NCBI GenBank assembly: GCA_944389315.1
Contig: CALXLX010000003.1
Coordinates: forward strand, 16,718-80,717
Direction of reading: 5' to 3'
Source of the DNA: an uncultured Opitutales bacterium
GTDB taxonomy: Bacteria > Verrucomicrobiota > Verrucomicrobiia > Opitutales > Intestinicryptomonadaceae
Length of the DNA stretch: 64,000 bases
Shown: one piece after another, positions 1 through 9,376 of the stretch
How the letters are laid out: the number at the start of each line of letters is the position of its first letter
How positions within the stretch are numbered: the first letter of the stretch is position 1
The notes under the pieces: model-generated
Told to the model about the DNA's origin: nothing
Databases searched by the model: none
Seen by the model: the letters and a program-made list of their open reading frames with translations, nothing else
Made by a program: the position numbers and the translations under genes

Positions 1-1
1 G

Positions 2-136
2 GAGGGCGAAGTGGAAATAGTACTTTACGACCCTTCCGAAATAAAGCGCAAATGCCGAAAGTTTGTTGTGACGGACAAAAAAGGCAACGTCATGATGACA
101 AAAGATATGAAGGAGCATTTAAAGCTCATTTTCTAA
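2..136 (+). CDS. C-terminal fragment of an unidentified protein
   Basis: An open frame enters from the left edge and stops at TAA 134-136, giving the last 44 residues of a protein. The tail is charged, with a lysine- and arginine-rich stretch followed by a short hydrophobic end (HLKLIF). I recognise no domain in so short a piece. The next frame starts three bases after the stop, so the two are probably cotranscribed. The fragment is called because the frame is uninterrupted and its composition looks like protein, but its function cannot be judged. Confidence 0.55.
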   Translation, partial: EGEVEIVLYDPSEIKRKCRKFVVTDKKGNVMMTKDMKEHLKLIF

Positions 137-139
137 AAT

Positions 140-373
140 ATGTTTCGGCGCGATAAAGGTTTGCGGGTAAAGAAAAATCTGGGCAAGTACGAGAGTCCTG
201 AGGCGAAGGATCCGCTGCGCAAGCACACAACTTTAAAGCAGAGCGAGTTTAAAAAGAACGACATCCCGGAGGAAAACGCAAAATCGCTGCGCAAGCTGCT
301 GTTGTTGGCGTTTATGCTTTTGGTGTTTTGGTTTCTTCGGGAGTGCTGGCTTTCATGGAATATATTTTCCTGA
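140..373 (+). CDS. Small basic single-pass membrane protein, function unknown
   Basis: This 77-residue frame starts three bases after the upstream stop codon. The first 50 residues are strongly charged and basic, and residues about 52-70 form one hydrophobic segment, so the product would be a small membrane protein with a cytoplasmic N-terminal part. No family is recognised and no Shine-Dalgarno sequence is visible. Its position directly behind the preceding gene suggests translational coupling. It could also be a chance frame; the clean hydrophobic segment and the absence of a competing frame favour a real gene. Confidence 0.45.
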   Translation: MFRRDKGLRVKKNLGKYESPEAKDPLRKHTTLKQSEFKKNDIPEENAKSLRKLLLLAFMLLVFWFLRECWLSWNIFS

Positions 374-602
374 CAGCTCTGCGCATATATCCATCTATGC
401 GTGGAGCATCCCCATGTCTGCGGCCTTGCAAAATAAAGACGTTTGAAAGAGGCGTGCGGGGAGACTTTCCTCATATATTTTCTTTACGCCCATTTTAGGG
501 TCAGAGCGAAAAATATGTTTTCTTCTTTCGCATAAGGTGTAAATTATTTGCGCGCTTATGCGTGCGGATACTTTTACGATAAAATCTAAAAAGGAAAAGT
601 TT

Positions 603-1913
603 ATGTCTAAAATTTCAAAAATTGTCGGGCGGGAGATATTGGACTCCCGCGGGAATCCCACGGTGGAAGCCGACGTTGTCCTGGAATGCGGGGCCTTTGG
701 CAGGGCCTCGGTGCCGAGCGGAGCCTCCACGGGAATTTTCGAGGCTTTGGAGCTGAGGGATTCGGGAGTCAAGGGCGCCGGGAGGCGTTCGTCCCGCTAC
801 GGGGGGCTTGGGGTTCTTGAGGCTGTAAAAAATGTAAATACAAAAATAGCCTCCGCGCTTGAGGGCATGGAGGCGTCGGACCAGGCAGCGATAGACGCTG
901 TTATGAAGAATTTGGACGGAACAAAGAATAAATCCAAACTCGGCGCAAATGCGCTGTTGGGTGTTTCTTTGGCTGTTGCAAAGGCTGCCGCCGCGGCGGA
1001 GAAAACCGAATTTTTCAGATATTTGGGAGGCGTAAACGCGCGCATTTTGCCGGTTCCCATGATGAATATATTAAACGGAGGCGCGCATTCCGACGCTCCG
1101 GTGGACATACAGGAATTTATGATAGTGCCTCTTGGGGCGGAAGATTTTCCACACGCATTGCAGATGGGAGCGGAAATATTCCACCGTCTAAAGGGGGTGC
1201 TGAAATCGGCGGGCTTATCGACGTCGGTGGGCGACGAGGGCGGGTTTGCACCGCATGCAGACGGCAACGAAGCTGCTTTGGAGCTGATAGCAAAAGCCGT
1301 AAAACAGGCCGGATACAAGCTCGGCTCCGACGTATTTTTCGCGCTCGACATAGCCTCCAGCGAATTTTACGACGAAAAGGACGGAGTTTATGTATTCCAC
1401 AAATCCGACGGCTCAAAACATACGTCCTCCGAAATGATAGATTTTTATTCCGCCTTAAAGAGACGTTTTCCGATAATTTCCATAGAGGACGGCTGCGCCC
1501 AGACAGATTGGGACGGGTGGCGCCGCCTTACCGAAAAACTCGGGGCCGACACCATGCTTGTGGGCGACGACCTTTTTGTGACAAACACAAAGTTCCTAAA
1601 GCGCGGCATAGCTGAGCGCGCCGGCAACGCCTTGCTCGTAAAGCCCAACCAGATAGGCACTCTCACGGAGACTCTCGACGCCGTTGAAACGGCAAAACGC
1701 GCCGGGTTTGCCTCCATAGTATCCCACCGTTCGGGCGAGACGGAGGACACCTCCATAGCCGACATAGCGGTTGCCGCAAACGCCGGCTGGATAAAGACCG
1801 GTTCGCTAAGCCGCACAGACAGAATCTGCAAATACAACCGCCTGCTGCACATAAACGAAATTCTCGGCAAAAGCGCAGTTTATGCGGGCAAACTTGCCTG
1901 CGGTAGATTCTGA
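603..1913 (+). CDS. eno: Enolase
   Basis: Phosphopyruvate hydratase interconverts 2-phosphoglycerate and phosphoenolpyruvate in glycolysis. The protein has 436 residues, the usual length. It carries the N-terminal [11 protein letters not shown] motif, the SGASTG catalytic loop (here followed by IFEALELRD), the [16 protein letters not shown] segment, [10 protein letters not shown] with the catalytic acid region, the metal-binding GDDLFVTN, the [14 protein letters not shown] segment holding the catalytic lysine, and SHRSGETED. The frame extends 15 codons further upstream, but the ATG at 603 matches where enolases begin and has AAGGA at about 590. A bidirectional terminator follows, so the gene is probably monocistronic. 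Confidence 0.97.
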   Translation: MSKISKIVGREILDSRGNPTVEADVVLECGAFGRASVPSGASTGIFEALELRDSGVKGAGRRSSRYGGLGVLEAVKNVNTKIASALEGMEASDQAAIDAVMKNLDGTKNKSKLGANALLGVSLAVAKAAAAAEKTEFFRYLGGVNARILPVPMMNILNGGAHSDAPVDIQEFMIVPLGAEDFPHALQMGAEIFHRLKGVLKSAGLSTSVGDEGGFAPHADGNEAALELIAKAVKQAGYKLGSDVFFALDIASSEFYDEKDGVYVFHKSDGSKHTSSEMIDFYSALKRRFPIISIEDGCAQTDWDGWRRLTEKLGADTMLVGDDLFVTNTKFLKRGIAERAGNALLVKPNQIGTLTETLDAVETAKRAGFASIVSHRSGETEDTSIADIAVAANAGWIKTGSLSRTDRICKYNRLLHINEILGKSAVYAGKLACGRF

Positions 1914-1939
1914 TTTGCGTCAGGGTGCCTCTCGATATT

Positions 1940-1978
1940 AAAAAAGCTCCACGTAAAATTTTCCGTGGAGCCTTTTTT
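1940..1978. terminator. Bidirectional rho-independent terminator
   Basis: An eight-base-pair stem (GCTCCACG 1946-1953 with CGTGGAGC 1964-1971) has an A-run on its left and six T on its right. It can therefore end transcription of enolase on the plus strand and of the convergent minus-strand gene. Confidence 0.85.
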
Positions 1979-2022
1979 GCGGGAGGGCAAAGCGTCAATC
2001 GGCGCGTTTGCGGCGGAAATTT

Positions 2023-2688
2023 TTACTTTAAGCTCGGTATCCTGATATTCATGACTGCGGAGCGCATTTCCCTCGTGGTTAGGGTATAGACGCGCTTTTT
2101 CATGACGAAAATTATCTCCTGGATTTTGTCGTTGACGCCGTAGATTATCCCGGGGAAATGGTTGTCGTCGTTGGTCCTAATCTTTTTATTCTCGTTTTTG
2201 GAGATGAATTTTTTAAGTTCCGACGAGGTTTTACATTCCTGGCGCTCTTCCATCCGAGACTCCATTTCGTTCCAGAATTTTCCGTTCCTGAATGCTACAA
2301 GTATGGGAATCCCGTCTTTTATGCTATCGGATACGGTCTTAAAGTCTATCTTTGTGGTGTATCTTATCTCCCATGGAGAACCTTTCTTTGCCAAGTCGTT
2401 GAATATCTTTTCTATGTCCTTCGACGTCCTGAACGAGGCCTTTACTTCGTCGAATGACAAGGGCGTTTTTGAATATTGAAGAAGCTCGTAGGCGCACTTT
2501 TCGAGGCTTGAGGTGTCTGGCTTCTTCTCGCCGGCAAAATTTACTATTACTATATCGTCGTTGGGCATGCGCTTTACGTTGAGCTTTATCTGCCCGGATA
2601 TGTTTTGCGATAGATTCTGCCCTAAAGATATATGCGCTCCGAACAGTGTTAGAATTGCAAAAAACGCAATACCCGCACATGTGGACAT
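2023..2688 (-). CDS. Exported protein, possibly C39-peptidase-like
   Basis: This is a 221-residue protein with a signal-peptide-like start (hydrophobic residues about 5-20, ending near SLGQ). The C-terminal half contains DGIPILVAF and later HFPGIIYGVNDKIQEIIF. These resemble the pattern of C39-like papain-fold peptidases, where a conserved histidine is followed by a glycine-rich strand and a repeat of the product loop. A matching N-terminal catalytic cysteine is not obvious, because the only cysteine in the middle region lies in LEKCAYELL. The protein may thus be an inactive or divergent member. It is convergent with enolase and lies behind the DUF1080 lipoprotein on the same strand. The assignment is tentative. 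Confidence 0.5.
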   Translation of the reverse strand: MSTCAGIAFFAILTLFGAHISLGQNLSQNISGQIKLNVKRMPNDDIVIVNFAGEKKPDTSSLEKCAYELLQYSKTPLSFDEVKASFRTSKDIEKIFNDLAKKGSPWEIRYTTKIDFKTVSDSIKDGIPILVAFRNGKFWNEMESRMEERQECKTSSELKKFISKNENKKIRTNDDNHFPGIIYGVNDKIQEIIFVMKKRVYTLTTREMRSAVMNIRIPSLK

Positions 2689-2747
2689 ATTGCCGAGATA
2701 TATCCCGCAAATCCCATATTTCCTCTTTTTTTTAGTTTTGACCCCGG

Positions 2748-3557
2748 CTATTCGAGCGGCTCTATTGCGACTCTCCTGAAAAATATCTCAGCGTCCTCGC
2801 TTTGTAGCTGTATCTTGCCTTTAGAAGGGCGCACGTCAAAAGCCTTGTTTACGAACTTCCCGTTGAGAAATACCTCTATACTGTCTCCCTTGGCGTAAAC
2901 CTCCAAAGTGTTCCATTCTCCGAGGGGGGTTTCCGCGTCTTTCGCCCCGCGATACCCCTTTACATCTGTGAAAGCCGGGTCTTTGTCTATCCACTCGATG
3001 GAACCCGAATGTATAGTCTTGGGGTTGCCGCTTTTTGGATTGTGCCTGCTTAGAGTTTTGCCGTTTTTTTGGTAATCAGAGGCCAGAACCGTGAGGGAGT
3101 ATTTATCAGACTTGTCTCCCACAACCCAGAAGTCTCCCGTTCCGCCCTCTACTATATTTACCTCCAACGAGTACATCCATGTCTTGTGGAATCCGCCGTC
3201 AGGACCCACGGAATGTATGAGAAGCCCGCTGTCCCTGGCCTTATCCTGGCGAGGCGGGTAGGTCGCATCTCCCCATTTGTATTCGAGCGTTATTTTGTAG
3301 TTTTCAAACTCGTCTTTGCTCGTAAGGCAACCCCGCCTTGCGCCGGATATGCGTATGGCGCCGTCCTTGACGGAAAATACATCGGCGTCTGCGGGCGATG
3401 AAGTCCCGTTAAGGCGCGTATATGTGTAGAAATTATCAAGGTTCCTGCCGTTGAAAAGCTCTACTGTTTTTGGCGTTTTAGGGGAGTCTGAGCATCCTGA
3501 TAGAAACACCGCAAAAATTGCCACGGCCGTTGCGAATTTCAGTCTCATAGTTTGCAT
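2748..3557 (-). CDS. DUF1080 (3-keto-disaccharide hydrolase-type) lipoprotein
   Basis: The protein has 269 residues, a lipobox LSGC with Cys22 as the lipidated residue, and then one DUF1080/laminin-G-like beta-sandwich domain. Typical family segments are VELFNGRNLDNFYTY, FENYKITLEYKW, DSGLLIHSVG, SLEVNIVEGGTGDFW and the closing GKIQLQSEDAEIFFRRVAI. Characterised members cleave 3-keto-glycosides, and many planctomycete and verrucomicrobial paralogs act on or bind sugars at the cell surface. Substrate cannot be told from sequence. A likely cotranscribed minus-strand gene follows; purH is divergent. Confidence 0.9.
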   Translation of the reverse strand: MQTMRLKFATAVAIFAVFLSGCSDSPKTPKTVELFNGRNLDNFYTYTRLNGTSSPADADVFSVKDGAIRISGARRGCLTSKDEFENYKITLEYKWGDATYPPRQDKARDSGLLIHSVGPDGGFHKTWMYSLEVNIVEGGTGDFWVVGDKSDKYSLTVLASDYQKNGKTLSRHNPKSGNPKTIHSGSIEWIDKDPAFTDVKGYRGAKDAETPLGEWNTLEVYAKGDSIEVFLNGKFVNKAFDVRPSKGKIQLQSEDAEIFFRRVAIEPLE

Positions 3558-3726
3558 ATTAAAATCAATATCTTAAGCACCTGGGTGCAATGCACGTTCT
3601 AATATCCCCTTTTTTACGGACTTTCCCGCGCGTGTAAAGAATTTTTAGAGCGCATTTCCATGGAAAGTATGCCTTTTTTTAGAAAATTTTGACAAAAGTA
3701 AAAATAGTCTTGAAGGGTACGGGCAA

Positions 3727-5283
3727 ATGTTCTTCATTTCCGTGGATATGGAAAAGCGAGCCTTAATCTCCGTAAGCGATAAAACAGGTATCGTGGATTT
3801 CGCCAAAGCGTTGGTGGAAAAACACGGATTTAGCATTCTCTCGACAGGCGGCACGGCCGCCCTCCTTGAAAAATCGGGCGTGCCCGTAACGGAAGTCAGC
3901 GACTATACCGGCTTCCCGGAAATGATGGACGGAAGGGTAAAAACCCTGCACCCGAAAATCCACGGAGGCCTTTTGTCTCTGCGCTCGAACCCCGACCATA
4001 TGGCCCAGGCTAAGGCGCACGGCATAGACATGATAGACATGGTGGTGGTAAATCTCTATCCCTTTGAGGCAACCGTAGCCAAGCCCGACTGCACTCTTGA
4101 GGACGCCATAGAAAACATAGACATAGGCGGCCCTTCCATGCTCAGAAGCGCCGCGAAGAACCACGCTTCCGTGACGGTGATATGCGACGCGGCGGACTAT
4201 TCCCGCGTGCTCGAGGCGATGGACAAGGGCGACGAGGAGCAGCTGAAAGATTTGCGCAGGCAGTTGGCTTTGAAAGTGTACCAGAGGACGAGTTCCTACG
4301 ATGCGGCCATAGCCAATTACCTCCATTCAAAGTTCGACGCGGCGGGCAGCATGCCCAATACGCTGAATATAGGACTGCCCCTGGTGCAGTCCCTCCGCTA
4401 CGGGGAGAATCCGCACCAGAAGGCCGCCTTGTACGGCGATTTCAACAAGCGCTTCAACCAGCTTCAGGGCAAGGAGCTTTCCTACAACAACATAATAGAC
4501 ATATCCGCCGCCGCCGAGCTTATAAGGGAGTTTACCGATACTCCTACGGTGGCCATATTAAAGCACACAAATCCCTGCGGAGTAGCCTCGGCGGAAACCT
4601 TGCTCGAGGCATGGAACCAGGCTTTTGCGACGGACACCCAGGCTCCTTTCGGTGGCATAATAGTCGTAAACAAGCCTCTTGACGGAGACATTGCCGCGGC
4701 CATAGCGCACATATTCTGCGAGGTTATAATAGCCCCGAAATTTACGCCTGAGGCACTCGAGATTCTTACAAAGAAAAAGAATTTGCGCCTTATGGAGGAT
4801 TTGAGCGCGCCGAAGTCCAGCGTTCAATACAAGAGCGTATTTGGTGGCATACTGGTGCAGGATTCGGACTCCATAGAGGAGCTTAAGGCCAACATGAAAG
4901 TTGTCACGAAGCGCGCCCCGACGGACGAGGAGTGGAAGGCGCTGCTCTTCGGTTGGAAAATAGTAAAGCACGTCAAGAGCAATGCGATAGTTTACGCCGG
5001 TTGCGAGCGCACTTTAGGCATAGGCGCAGGCCAGATGTCGAGGGTGGACAGCTCTAAGATAGCGGTTTGGAAGTCGGAACAGGCGGGCTTGTCCCTAAAG
5101 GGCAGCGTGATTGCTTCCGACGCGTTCTTCCCCTTCGCAGACGGGCTTGAGGCTGCTGCTGCTGCGGGGGCTACGGCCGCCATACAGCCGGGCGGCTCCA
5201 TCAGGGACGCCGAGGTTATCGCCGCGGCGGACAAGAACAACATGGCCATGGTATTCACATCGGTGCGCCATTTCAGGCACTAA
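3727..5283 (+). CDS. purH: Bifunctional AICAR formyltransferase/IMP cyclohydrolase
   Basis: PurH performs the last two steps of IMP synthesis. The N-terminal MGS-like IMP cyclohydrolase domain (residues about 8-150) shows [31 protein letters not shown] and VVNLYPF. The C-terminal formyltransferase domain has [17 protein letters not shown] with the catalytic lysine-histidine pair, and the ending [11 protein letters not shown]. The ATG at 3727 has GAAGGG nine bases upstream. The in-frame ATG at 3748 would give the more usual family N-terminus, so the start may lie seven codons later. At 518 residues the protein is full length. purC lies on the same strand about 1.2 kb downstream. Confidence 0.96.
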   Translation: MFFISVDMEKRALISVSDKTGIVDFAKALVEKHGFSILSTGGTAALLEKSGVPVTEVSDYTGFPEMMDGRVKTLHPKIHGGLLSLRSNPDHMAQAKAHGIDMIDMVVVNLYPFEATVAKPDCTLEDAIENIDIGGPSMLRSAAKNHASVTVICDAADYSRVLEAMDKGDEEQLKDLRRQLALKVYQRTSSYDAAIANYLHSKFDAAGSMPNTLNIGLPLVQSLRYGENPHQKAALYGDFNKRFNQLQGKELSYNNIIDISAAAELIREFTDTPTVAILKHTNPCGVASAETLLEAWNQAFATDTQAPFGGIIVVNKPLDGDIAAAIAHIFCEVIIAPKFTPEALEILTKKKNLRLMEDLSAPKSSVQYKSVFGGILVQDSDSIEELKANMKVVTKRAPTDEEWKALLFGWKIVKHVKSNAIVYAGCERTLGIGAGQMSRVDSSKIAVWKSEQAGLSLKGSVIASDAFFPFADGLEAAAAAGATAAIQPGGSIRDAEVIAAADKNNMAMVFTSVRHFRH

Positions 5284-5375
5284 GGTGTTCCTTCCGCGGG
5301 CTTCGGGAGTTGCTTTATGCTCTCGAAGCCAGTGCGGCGCCTTATAAAACGTTTATTTTTACGATAAGATAGGGA

Positions 5376-6233
5376 ATGTATATTTTCGGGTCGAGGAAAT
5401 CTAACAATGGAACCTTGCTGGCGGTTCTGTTCGGCGTGCTTTGCGCGATGTACATATTTTCCGCCGGCGGGTGCGATTCCGGAACTTCGCAGGTGGTCAA
5501 GGAAACTGCGGAGCCGCATTTTTTGCGCGGCCAGGAGGAGCTTAGGCGCGGGCGAGACGCGGAAGCCATGAGCGCGTTCCTCAAAGTCATAGAGAAGCGC
5601 AAGGACGCCCCCGAGAGCCATCTTGAAGTTGGCAGGCTTTATCTCGACAAGATGAACGATCCCGTCCAGGCGATATACCATTTTAGAAAGTATCTCGAGA
5701 GCAAGCCAAATTCCCAAGCTTCCCAGATGGTGCGTTCCATGATAGAGACGGCGCAGAAGAAGTTTGCCGCCTCGCTGCCGGAAAGTCCCTTCGACTCAAA
5801 CATTAAGCGGATGGAGCTTGAGGAGATAGTCTCAAAGCTCAGGGCCGAAAACTTGGAGCTTAAGCAGAAGCTTGCGGCGTCCATTGAAAATTACGAGAGG
5901 CTGGAGGCGCTTGGCAAAGCCGCCATTCCTGCGCCTAAAGTTTCCTCGGACACGCCCACGAGGGCATCCTCCGCCCGCGGGAGAACATCTGCGCGCTCTA
6001 ATGCGGGAGTTGAACTGCAGACCCAAAGGAGCAATTCGGCCGCGCAGGAGGTTGTAGTAAAGCGCGACACTCCCTCTTCATATGTAGTAAAGCCTGGAGA
6101 CACGCTCAGCAGCATAAGCCGCAAAGTTTACGGAAAGAGCTCTCGCTGGAAGGAAATATACAATGCAAACAGGGACAGGCTCGTAAGTCCGGAAGCCCTG
6201 AAGGTGGGGCAGACTCTGCGCATACCGAAATAA
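5376..6233 (+). CDS. TPR / coiled-coil / LysM lipoprotein
   Basis: This 285-residue envelope protein has a hydrophobic N-terminus with lipobox SAGGC (Cys33). A TPR-like helical region follows (about 48-120: HFLRGQEELRRGRDAEAMSA and a second pair with YHFRKYL), then a coiled coil (about 145-180, rich in LE, KL and AEN), a Ser/Thr/Arg-rich linker and a C-terminal LysM domain (about 238-285: SYVVKPGDTLSSISRKVYG to VGQTLRIPK). LysM domains bind peptidoglycan, so the protein probably links the membrane to the wall and may assist division or wall assembly. Exact function is unknown. It stands alone between purH and purC on the same strand. Confidence 0.85.
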   Translation: MYIFGSRKSNNGTLLAVLFGVLCAMYIFSAGGCDSGTSQVVKETAEPHFLRGQEELRRGRDAEAMSAFLKVIEKRKDAPESHLEVGRLYLDKMNDPVQAIYHFRKYLESKPNSQASQMVRSMIETAQKKFAASLPESPFDSNIKRMELEEIVSKLRAENLELKQKLAASIENYERLEALGKAAIPAPKVSSDTPTRASSARGRTSARSNAGVELQTQRSNSAAQEVVVKRDTPSSYVVKPGDTLSSISRKVYGKSSRWKEIYNANRDRLVSPEALKVGQTLRIPK

Positions 6234-6447
6234 GCATCGGCGCTTTAAAGAAGCCGCAATGTGCCGGCGGAATATTTCGTTTCCGCGATATTGCCTGGAT
6301 ATATGCGGGCCTATGCTTTTGCAGGTTTCCGAAGAGCAAAATAGGATAGGGCAATACCGCTCTTTGGCCTAAATTATGCGGCCGATTTTTAGCGGAAGAT
6401 CTCTTCTTGCTTGCTTTCGGCGGCGAATGGATTTTTATTGCGGGTTT

Positions 6448-7344
6448 ATGAAAAATTTTACTCTTCCCAAAGAGCCGCTCATGACCATAGACGACCTTCC
6501 GTTTAAGAAGGTTTCAAAAGGAAAAGTTCGCGAGAACTTCGATTTGGGCGACGAGTTGTTAATTGTCGCCAGCGACAGAATTTCCGCATTCGACGTGATT
6601 ATGCCCAACGGGGTTCCTGGAAAGGGCGTTTTGCTCACGCAAATCAGCCTCTGGTGGTTCAAGCAGACCGAGGGCATCATGCAAAACCACCTCGCCAAGA
6701 ACCACGACGAGAAACTCCGCGAGCTTCTGAAGGATTACCCGCATTTGATAGACCGCTCCATGATAGTCAGGAAGCTCAACCCCATGCCAATAGAGGCGAT
6801 AGTGCGCGGCTATCTGGCGGGCAGCGGCTGGAAGGAGTACAAGAATACGGGCAAGCTTTTCGACTTCGATCTCCCTGCGGGAATGAAGGAGTCGCAGATA
6901 CTTCCCGAGCCGCTCTTCACCCCCACGACGAAGGCCGCAGAGGGGCACGACATGCCCATAACCAACGCGCAGTGCGCGGAGCTATTGGGGAGCGATACCT
7001 TCGAGAAAATTAAGTCCGCAAGCTTGGCTTTGTACGACTTCGGCAGGCGCACCGCAAAGAAATGCGGGGTTATCTTGGCGGATACCAAGTTTGAGTTCGG
7101 CAAGGATGCGGAGGGCAACATATATCTTATAGACGAGGTTCTCACGCCGGATTCGTCGCGCTATTGGCCCGCGGATAAGTACGAAGTCGGCCGTTCGCAG
7201 CCCTCGTTTGACAAGCAGTATGTCCGCGACTGGCTCGAGACTCTTGACTGGAACAAGCAGGCGCCAGGCCCCGTTCTTCCGCCCGACGTCGTGGCAAATA
7301 CAATAAAGTGCTACTCGACCGCGCTCGAGCTTCTGATGAAGTAG
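6448..7344 (+). CDS. purC: Phosphoribosylaminoimidazole-succinocarboxamide synthase
   Basis: SAICAR synthetase joins CAIR and aspartate in purine synthesis. Motifs seen are KGKVRENFDLGDELLIVASD, RISAFDVIM, PMPIEAIVRGYLAGSGWKEY, the LIDEVLTPDSSRYW substrate and metal segment and the C-terminal YVRDWLETLDW. From the ATG at 6448 the protein has 298 residues, close to the usual size of the larger (eukaryote-like and PVC) PurC type. The frame extends 24 codons further upstream without family similarity, and a later ATG at 6481 is also possible. A strong terminator follows. Confidence 0.95.
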   Translation: MKNFTLPKEPLMTIDDLPFKKVSKGKVRENFDLGDELLIVASDRISAFDVIMPNGVPGKGVLLTQISLWWFKQTEGIMQNHLAKNHDEKLRELLKDYPHLIDRSMIVRKLNPMPIEAIVRGYLAGSGWKEYKNTGKLFDFDLPAGMKESQILPEPLFTPTTKAAEGHDMPITNAQCAELLGSDTFEKIKSASLALYDFGRRTAKKCGVILADTKFEFGKDAEGNIYLIDEVLTPDSSRYWPADKYEVGRSQPSFDKQYVRDWLETLDWNKQAPGPVLPPDVVANTIKCYSTALELLMK

Positions 7345-7380
7345 TTTCCGCCATCGGGCTGCGGGGGTAAGCATATAAAA

Positions 7381-7413
7381 AAGAGGCATTCATTTTTGAT
7401 GCCTCTTTTTTTT
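7381..7413. terminator. Bidirectional rho-independent terminator after purC
   Basis: The stem AAGAGGCAT (7381-7389) pairs with ATGCCTCTT (7399-7407), followed by a run of T to 7413 and preceded by an A-run. It lies between convergent purC and the esterase gene and can serve both. Confidence 0.85.
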
Positions 7414-7489
7414 GTCCCTCCTCCAGCGCCTTAAGGCCGCCAGGGGAAGTTCATGTTTTAATCTCGGCGGCTATGGCTGGCTCAGGCGC

Positions 7490-8803
7490 TTATTTTACGG
7501 AATCGAATATCATTTTATTGGTGGCCTGCCTTGCCTTGTCCGTCACGGTATGGGTGGTGTCCGGCATGGGGATTATGGTCTTTTGGCATTTGAGATTTGC
7601 GAAGGTGGCGTAGGCGGTGGTCGGCGGGCATACGGTGTCGCGAAGCCCCACGGTGATGACGGTGGGGCATTTTATGAATGCGGCCATGTTCATGCCGTCC
7701 CAATAGCGGCTTTCCTCGGTCTTTTTCTTGTCGTAATTGCCGTCTTTGTCGAGCGGGGAGACTCTCGGCCAGCCGACTATGCGCCCAATTTTATTCCCGG
7801 TATGGTCGCACATGGCCGGTATATGCGCCACTGCAAAGGTCACGCGCCTGTCCAGGGCCGCCGCCGCAAGCGTCTGACCGCCGCCCTGCGAGCCGCCCGT
7901 CACCACAAGATGCTTGCCGTCCCACTGGGGCTGCGAGCACAGTACGTCTATTGCGCGCATCAGGCGCATGTACAATGTGCGGAAAAACACCTTGTTGCGG
8001 TTGTCGGTGTTCTTGTTCGGATACATGCTTAGCTCGCCAGTCCTGAGATTTTCGTAAAATTCCTTAGGCTTGCCGTTGGGAAGCCCGTGGGCGTTGAAAT
8101 CGAGCGCGATAAAGCCGTTCTTGGCCCAATATATGGGATTTGCCGTCTGCGAACTTCCGACCCCGGCCCCGTGGCAGGTTAGTATGGCCGGCAGACTTTT
8201 GGGCTTTGCGCCCTTCGGGAAGGCAAGATACCCCGACAGCTTACCGTCGAAAGTGTCGGCCTGAACATCGTAAATCTCCAAGCCCTCGGCGTCCGGCTTT
8301 GATACGGGCGTCAATTTCACGTTCATGGGAATCTCCGAGAGAATCTTCTTCTGGGTCTGCCAATAGGAGGCGAAGTCTTCCGGCACCGGAGCGCTCGGCT
8401 TTATCTCAAGCGGATCGAACGCCGCACCGGCAACGAGAGTCTTGCTCTTGCCGTCGGTCGGCTTTTTGAAAGTTGCAGTGCAGCGCAAAATGCCGCTTTT
8501 GTCCAAGGAGCCCTCTATGACGGCGCTGCCCGATTTTGCAATGCTGTCCGTGCGTTTTTCCGTGGGCACGCAGCCGTCCTCGGAGAGCACCGCGCTAAAT
8601 GCTATGTCTCCTACGGCTTCTCCCTTCTTGTTTTCTATCGTCAGTTTAAAGGAGCATTTTTCGCCCTTTTTGTACATTCCGTCCGCCCTGTCCGGCAGAA
8701 GCGAGTATTTGAAGTCGCCGTCGTTTACAACCTCGGCGTTCAAATAAAACGCGCTCAGAACAAATGCCGCGGCGGCGGCCAGTTTCAATAGATGCTTAAC
8801 CAT
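7490..8803 (-). CDS. Exported acetyl xylan esterase-like hydrolase (CE7 type)
   Basis: The protein has 437 residues with a signal peptide (hydrophobic residues about 6-20), an N-terminal beta-sandwich-like region (about 25-125) and an AXE1/CE7 alpha/beta hydrolase domain (about 130-437). The nucleophile elbow is GGSQGGG, the acid is probably the Asp in GLRDTVCPP, and the histidine lies in DTTHTV. CE7 enzymes deacetylate xylo-oligosaccharides and cephalosporin C. A strong AAGGAGG sits just before the ATG. The gene is monocistronic or paired loosely with the SMR gene. Substrate is unproven; export suggests glycan deacetylation in the periplasm or outside. Confidence 0.9.
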   Translation of the reverse strand: MVKHLLKLAAAAAFVLSAFYLNAEVVNDGDFKYSLLPDRADGMYKKGEKCSFKLTIENKKGEAVGDIAFSAVLSEDGCVPTEKRTDSIAKSGSAVIEGSLDKSGILRCTATFKKPTDGKSKTLVAGAAFDPLEIKPSAPVPEDFASYWQTQKKILSEIPMNVKLTPVSKPDAEGLEIYDVQADTFDGKLSGYLAFPKGAKPKSLPAILTCHGAGVGSSQTANPIYWAKNGFIALDFNAHGLPNGKPKEFYENLRTGELSMYPNKNTDNRNKVFFRTLYMRLMRAIDVLCSQPQWDGKHLVVTGGSQGGGQTLAAAALDRRVTFAVAHIPAMCDHTGNKIGRIVGWPRVSPLDKDGNYDKKKTEESRYWDGMNMAAFIKCPTVITVGLRDTVCPPTTAYATFANLKCQKTIIPMPDTTHTVTDKARQATNKMIFDSVK

Positions 8804-8854
8804 ATTCCCTCCTTTGCTTGTTTCGGCGTATTTTGCAGGCTCGCCTTGCCCTTG

Positions 8855-9190
8855 TCAATGAATAGAGACGCTTTTTGAAAACAGATTGGCGACCAGCACT
8901 CCCGCTATAATCAGCGCAAAGCCGGCTATGGCGGGGAAATCCAGCCTCTGGCCGAATAATATAGAAGATAAAACCGCAACCAGCACTATTCCTACGGCGC
9001 TCCATGTCGCGTAAATTACCGCAACGGGCAGCGTCCTCATCACGACGGACAAAAGAAAGAACGAGCAAGTGTAAAATAGAACCACCGCGACCGCAAAAAG
9101 CGGCTTTGTAAAACCGTCCGAGTATTTTAACATCATGGTTCCGGCCACCTCGAAAAGTATGGCAAAAGCCAATATTAGATAGCTTTTCAT
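8855..9190 (-). CDS. Small multidrug resistance (SMR) family transporter
   Basis: The 111-residue protein has four membrane helices. The first carries the essential glutamate (AFAILFEVAGTMMLKYSDG), which binds both proton and drug in EmrE. The second and third helices show MRTLPVAVIYATWSAVGIV and LFGQRLDFPAIAGFALIIAG, which place it in the EmrE/SugE group. SMR proteins work as antiparallel dimers exporting cationic compounds or guanidinium; the sequence alone does not settle which. It stands alone between icd and the esterase on the minus strand. Confidence 0.93.
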   Translation of the reverse strand: MKSYLILAFAILFEVAGTMMLKYSDGFTKPLFAVAVVLFYTCSFFLLSVVMRTLPVAVIYATWSAVGIVLVAVLSSILFGQRLDFPAIAGFALIIAGVLVANLFSKSVSIH

Positions 9191-9305
9191 ATATTTGTTC
9201 CGTTTGCCTTCTGTGGAAATAAATTATCTTAACCCATATCCCGCGGGAATTTTTTTGCGGCGCGGAATTTTTTTCTTCCGCATGCGCTTACGCAAAATCC
9301 CGCAT

Positions 9306-9339
9306 AAAAAACGCGCCCCGTATGGAAAGCGAAAGCGCG
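9306..9339 (-). terminator. Probable terminator downstream of icd
   Basis: Read on the minus strand, a five-base-pair CGCGC/GCGCG stem (9335-9339 with 9312-9316) around an 18-base loop is followed by a run of T (9306-9311 complement). The short stem and long loop make it moderate evidence. Confidence 0.4.
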
Positions 9340-9376
9340 CTTGAATCCGATATCCAAATTTTGAATCCGGGAAATA

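Noticed and set aside
3689..3711. TTGACA upstream of purH
   Set aside because: There is no acceptable -10 at 16-18 bases, as the sequence there is the Shine-Dalgarno GAAGGG.
5340..5375. AAACGTTT upstream of the LysM lipoprotein as a second copy of the operator at 30.87 kb
   Set aside because: Only the central eight bases match; the flanks (TATAA, ATTTT) do not form the CTC/GAG arms.
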